Shown in pieces: positions 62,237 to 64,000 of a stretch of 64,000 nucleotides of DNA. Origin of the DNA: CBDDBX01 sp965225955. GTDB lineage: Bacteria > Acidobacteriota > Aminicenantia > UBA2199. The number at the start of each line of letters is the position of its first letter. The stretch's first letter is position 1. The stretch lies in assembly GCA_965225955.1 (NCBI GenBank), contig CBDDBX010000031.1, positions 11,498 through 75,497 on the forward strand. The letters run 5' to 3'. The notes under the pieces were generated by a model. The model ran no database searches and was not told the origin of the DNA. It saw only the letters and a program-made list of their open reading frames with translations. Position numbers and translations under genes: made by a program.

Positions 62237-62859
62237 TCAGAGCGAAATAGATTTTTTAATTTATGCAGAGCTCTTTTTGAAAAGGGCTCTGTTTCTGCTT
62301 CAGGATTCTGTAGTTTGATAATCTTCTGTTTCAGTTCTCTGTTATAGGGGTCCAGTTTTAGTGCTGTATCAAACATATAAGCAGCTTTTCTGCTTTTATT
62401 CTCTCTAAGGCACAACTCCCCGTGCCACAGCCAGAGGTAGGGATCACTGGAATTTATTCTGGTGCTGGTCATCAGTTCTTCAGAGGCAGCTTTCAGTTTC
62501 CCGGCTCTGATATATATTGCGGCTTTAAAAAGAGAGTACTGATTACTCAGGGAGGTGACTGTTTCAGAACTTTCCCCGTGTCTGTTTTCCAGAGACTGAC
62601 AGACAGCTCTTGCAAGAATTACTGTTTCAGTAATATAGGGAGGGTAATCAGCAAAAGATTCTTTAGAATCATCTTCCTTAAGCTCGCTGAGAAGTTCTTC
62701 ATAAGCTCTGAAGTAGTCAAGAAGAAGCTCTCCCACAGCTGGTTCTGTTAAAATATCTGTAGATAAAAGAAGATCTGCAATTTTATCAATTAAAGCTGTT
62801 CTTAATTCAGTCAGGGATATGTCGGATTTCAATCCAAGGAGATTTCGTGGAGGCGTCAT
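62233..62859 (-). CDS. Uncharacterised TPR-like helical protein
   Basis: 208 residues, no signal peptide. Helix-rich; the C-terminal half has TPR-type pairs (LFKAAIYIRAGKLKAASEEL, PYLWLWHGELCLRENKSRKAAYMFDTALKLDPYNRELKQK). The N-terminal half is acidic with LLLDYFRAYEELLSELKEDD. Its start overlaps the coaE stop by 4 bases and its stop lies 2 bases from the convergent redox gene. No family assigned; probably a scaffolding or regulatory helical protein. Confidence 0.6.
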   Translation of the reverse strand: MTPPRNLLGLKSDISLTELRTALIDKIADLLLSTDILTEPAVGELLLDYFRAYEELLSELKEDDSKESFADYPPYITETVILARAVCQSLENRHGESSETVTSLSNQYSLFKAAIYIRAGKLKAASEELMTSTRINSSDPYLWLWHGELCLRENKSRKAAYMFDTALKLDPYNRELKQKIIKLQNPEAETEPFSKRALHKLKNLFRSE

Positions 62860-63473
62860 GGTGTCAGGTTGTAATCTTTCTGCATAAGATGAAATGTAGT
62901 AAGAGTCTGGGTTTCTGCTAAATCGAAAGATCCACTGGTATCTATTATATAATTGGCTATTTTAAGTTTTTCTGAAAGAGGAAACTGACTTCTGATTCTT
63001 GCTTCAGCATCCTCTCTGGGGATACTGTCTCTTTCCATCAGTCTCTTCAGCTGCTCCTCTTCAGTTGTAAAAACCACCATAATTTTTTCAAAATCTTTAT
63101 GTAGGCCTGATTCAACAAGAAGGGCTGATTCATATACAAAGAAGTTGTAAAGTTTTGCTTCTTTAAGATCTTCAAATCTTTTCTCTCTCTCAACTTTAAC
63201 CATAGGATGTATCAGATTGTTTATGAAATGTCTTTTCTCAATATCAGAAAAGAGAATTTTTGAGAAAGTCTCTTTTTTGAGTCCCTCATTGGGGGCATAA
63301 ACGCTGTCTCCAAAAACAGGAAGGATTTTTTCTATTATCTCCGGACGATTTGAGAACATTATTTCCCGTGCCAGATCATCAGCTCTGAGAGTATAGCATC
63401 CAAGTTTGGCAAGTATCTTAAGAACAAAGGTTTTCCCGGAGCATATCCCCCCGGTTAGTCCGATTTTGTGCAT
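62856..63473 (-). CDS. coaE: Dephospho-CoA kinase
   Basis: 205 residues, family-typical. Last step of CoA synthesis (phosphorylates the 3'-OH of dephospho-CoA). P-loop GLTGGICSGKTFV near residue 5, DDLAREIM near residue 32, the HPMVKVEREKRFEDL region (~90), and LKRLMERDSIPREDAEARIRSQ (~140), the lid. First gene of a two-gene leftward unit, with a good promoter upstream. The CoA product links loosely to the acyl-CoA genes but is a housekeeping function. Confidence 0.94.
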   Translation of the reverse strand: MHKIGLTGGICSGKTFVLKILAKLGCYTLRADDLAREIMFSNRPEIIEKILPVFGDSVYAPNEGLKKETFSKILFSDIEKRHFINNLIHPMVKVEREKRFEDLKEAKLYNFFVYESALLVESGLHKDFEKIMVVFTTEEEQLKRLMERDSIPREDAEARIRSQFPLSEKLKIANYIIDTSGSFDLAETQTLTTFHLMQKDYNLTP

Positions 63474-63496
63474 TATTTTCCTCAGTGATAGCTTAA

Positions 63497-63525
63497 AGTT
63501 TAATTAAGCATAAATAGTTTGTCAA
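63497..63525 (-). promoter_or_regulatory. Promoter of coaE
   Basis: On the minus strand TTGACA (63520-63525), 17 bp, TAAACT (63497-63502), about 24 bases ahead of the ATG. RBS GAGG-like (TGAGGAAAATAATG). Confidence 0.7.
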
Positions 63526-63760
63526 GTTTCTTCGAATGAAGGTCGCAGTGAAACGGAGACCGAATCATGCCACATTTAATGTAGGGATGGACCCATGTGT
63601 CCTTCCATTGTTTATATCAAGAACGTTCTGGTAATAAAACGTTTGCAAAATCTCTCTCAGGTTTGTGATTGGCAAAGCCCTTTGCTTCGCTACATCAGTT
63701 AAACCAAATCAATGTGCAACACTCCTGTTAATCCACATGCAGGGTTTATTGTATATGAGT
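63526..63760. other. Gap between coaE promoter and esterase end
   Basis: No credible gene on either strand. There is an inverted repeat GGATGGAC-CCATGT-GTCCTTCC at 63585-63606 (8-bp arms, one mismatch), which could terminate the leftward esterase transcript. No member of the CACRGACTNA family was seen. Confidence 0.35.
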
Positions 63761-64000
63761 TTATTTATTATGTCTGTATATGAATTTCAATCCATGATAC
63801 AAACTCTGGAAAGGTACATGACCTTCATCCTCGTATATTCTGAGTTTATAAACTATCGACCTGTTTTTTTTAAGTCGTTTTGTAAAACTCAGCAGCTGTT
63901 TTTTTATACTACCATCAGGGTCAAGAAAATCTTTTGAACCATATGTTAAATAAATACAGCTTCTACGATTGTGGATCTTATTCATGAAGTCATCAGTTAA
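63761..64000 (-). CDS. Putative alpha/beta-hydrolase esterase, C-terminal part (5' end outside window)
   Basis: The last 79 codons of a leftward gene that runs beyond base 64000. The visible region reads SCIYLTYGSKDF, then a helical segment, then EDEGHVPFQSLYHGLKFIYR. That layout (beta-strand ending in an Asp, helix, then His of a GHxxxP type followed by an aromatic helix) fits the C-terminal Asp/His part of the esterase D/IroE-type alpha/beta-hydrolases. Asp would be in SKDF and His in EGHVP. The nucleophile is outside the window. Tentative. Confidence 0.5.
   Translation of the reverse strand, partial: LTDDFMNKIHNRRSCIYLTYGSKDFLDPDGSIKKQLLSFTKRLKKNRSIVYKLRIYEDEGHVPFQSLYHGLKFIYRHNK

Noticed and set aside
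63665..63937. 90-codon plus-strand frame near the right end
   Set aside because: It lies antisense to the esterase C-terminus, and its beginning lies in the non-coding gap; no ribosome site.
1..64000. tRNA, rRNA, CRISPR or prophage genes
   Set aside because: I looked for TTCGAATCC-type T-arms, repeated direct repeats with spacers and integrase/terminase-like products and found none that I could support.

Overview
The window reads as a gene-dense, AT-leaning (roughly 40% GC by eye) chromosome segment of a Gram-negative bacterium. Evidence for an outer membrane is lpxB (lipid A disaccharide synthase), several lipoproteins with lipoboxes, Spy/CpxP-like periplasmic proteins and a type II secretion/type IV pilus pseudopilin. 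The redox genes fit anaerobic or fermentative life: a class 1B dihydroorotate dehydrogenase (PyrK/PyrD), an EtfBA pair whose EtfA motifs look like the electron-bifurcating group, and a NuoE/NuoF/NfnB-NuoG-like complex without membrane subunits. I cannot assign a phylum with confidence. The Ser/Thr kinase-ATPase-histidine kinase giant and the FliM-type peptide array would suit a motile lineage such as a spirochaete or a lesser-known Gram-negative phylum, but this is only a guess. No tRNA, rRNA, CRISPR array, prophage or transposase gene was found.

Layout. 0-5.4 kb (+): end of a pseudopilin gene, lpxB, then pyrK-pyrD-pyrF, with a ZIP metal transporter on the other strand. 5.4-13.5 kb (-): one long translationally coupled operon, ispH-rpsA-HIT-hisS-aspS-POT transporter-TPR lipoprotein. 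13.5-24.1 kb (+): YbhN-like membrane protein, nrdR, lon, thiL and a ~1,900-residue kinase/ATPase/histidine kinase/receiver hybrid. 24.1-31.6 kb: asnS (-), a secreted protein, a serine-palmitoyltransferase-like enzyme and purL; four of these genes carry single-base frameshifts. 31.6-37.2 kb: a coiled-coil protein divergent from a membrane protein with eleven FliM-like LSQEEID motifs, then a TetR-LplT-PlsC phospholipid cassette with a clear operator, and a small lipoprotein. 37.6-44.2 kb: trmJ-cysS, sigma factor, anti-sigma-like protein, a catalytically dead HtrA-like protein, hemW and an APH-family kinase. 44.2-48 kb: a 58-residue ORF, topB and an NSUN-type rRNA methyltransferase. 48.2-51.9 kb: etfB-etfA-acyl-CoA dehydrogenase. 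52-56.4 kb: ECF sigma, zinc-finger anti-sigma, two Spy/CpxP-like proteins, a TolB-propeller/PKD protein and a duplicated membrane protein. 56.5-62.2 kb: nuoE-nuoF-NfnB/NuoG fusion. 62.2-64 kb (-): TPR protein, coaE and the end of an esterase.

Several intergenic gaps carry members of a short inverted-repeat family built from ~10-nt units of the form CACRGACTNA. Many promoters match TTGACA-N17-TATAAT well, and two genes appear to start at or next to the predicted transcription start (leaderless).

The items most worth a second look are the LSQEEID array protein (a tandem set of CheY-binding-like peptides tethered to the membrane), the NuoEF/NfnB/NuoG fusion complex with an apparently dead molybdopterin domain, the pseudoprotease in a sigma/anti-sigma operon, the inverted-repeat family, and the cluster of homopolymer frameshifts at 23.9-28.1 kb, which is probably a sequence-quality artefact.
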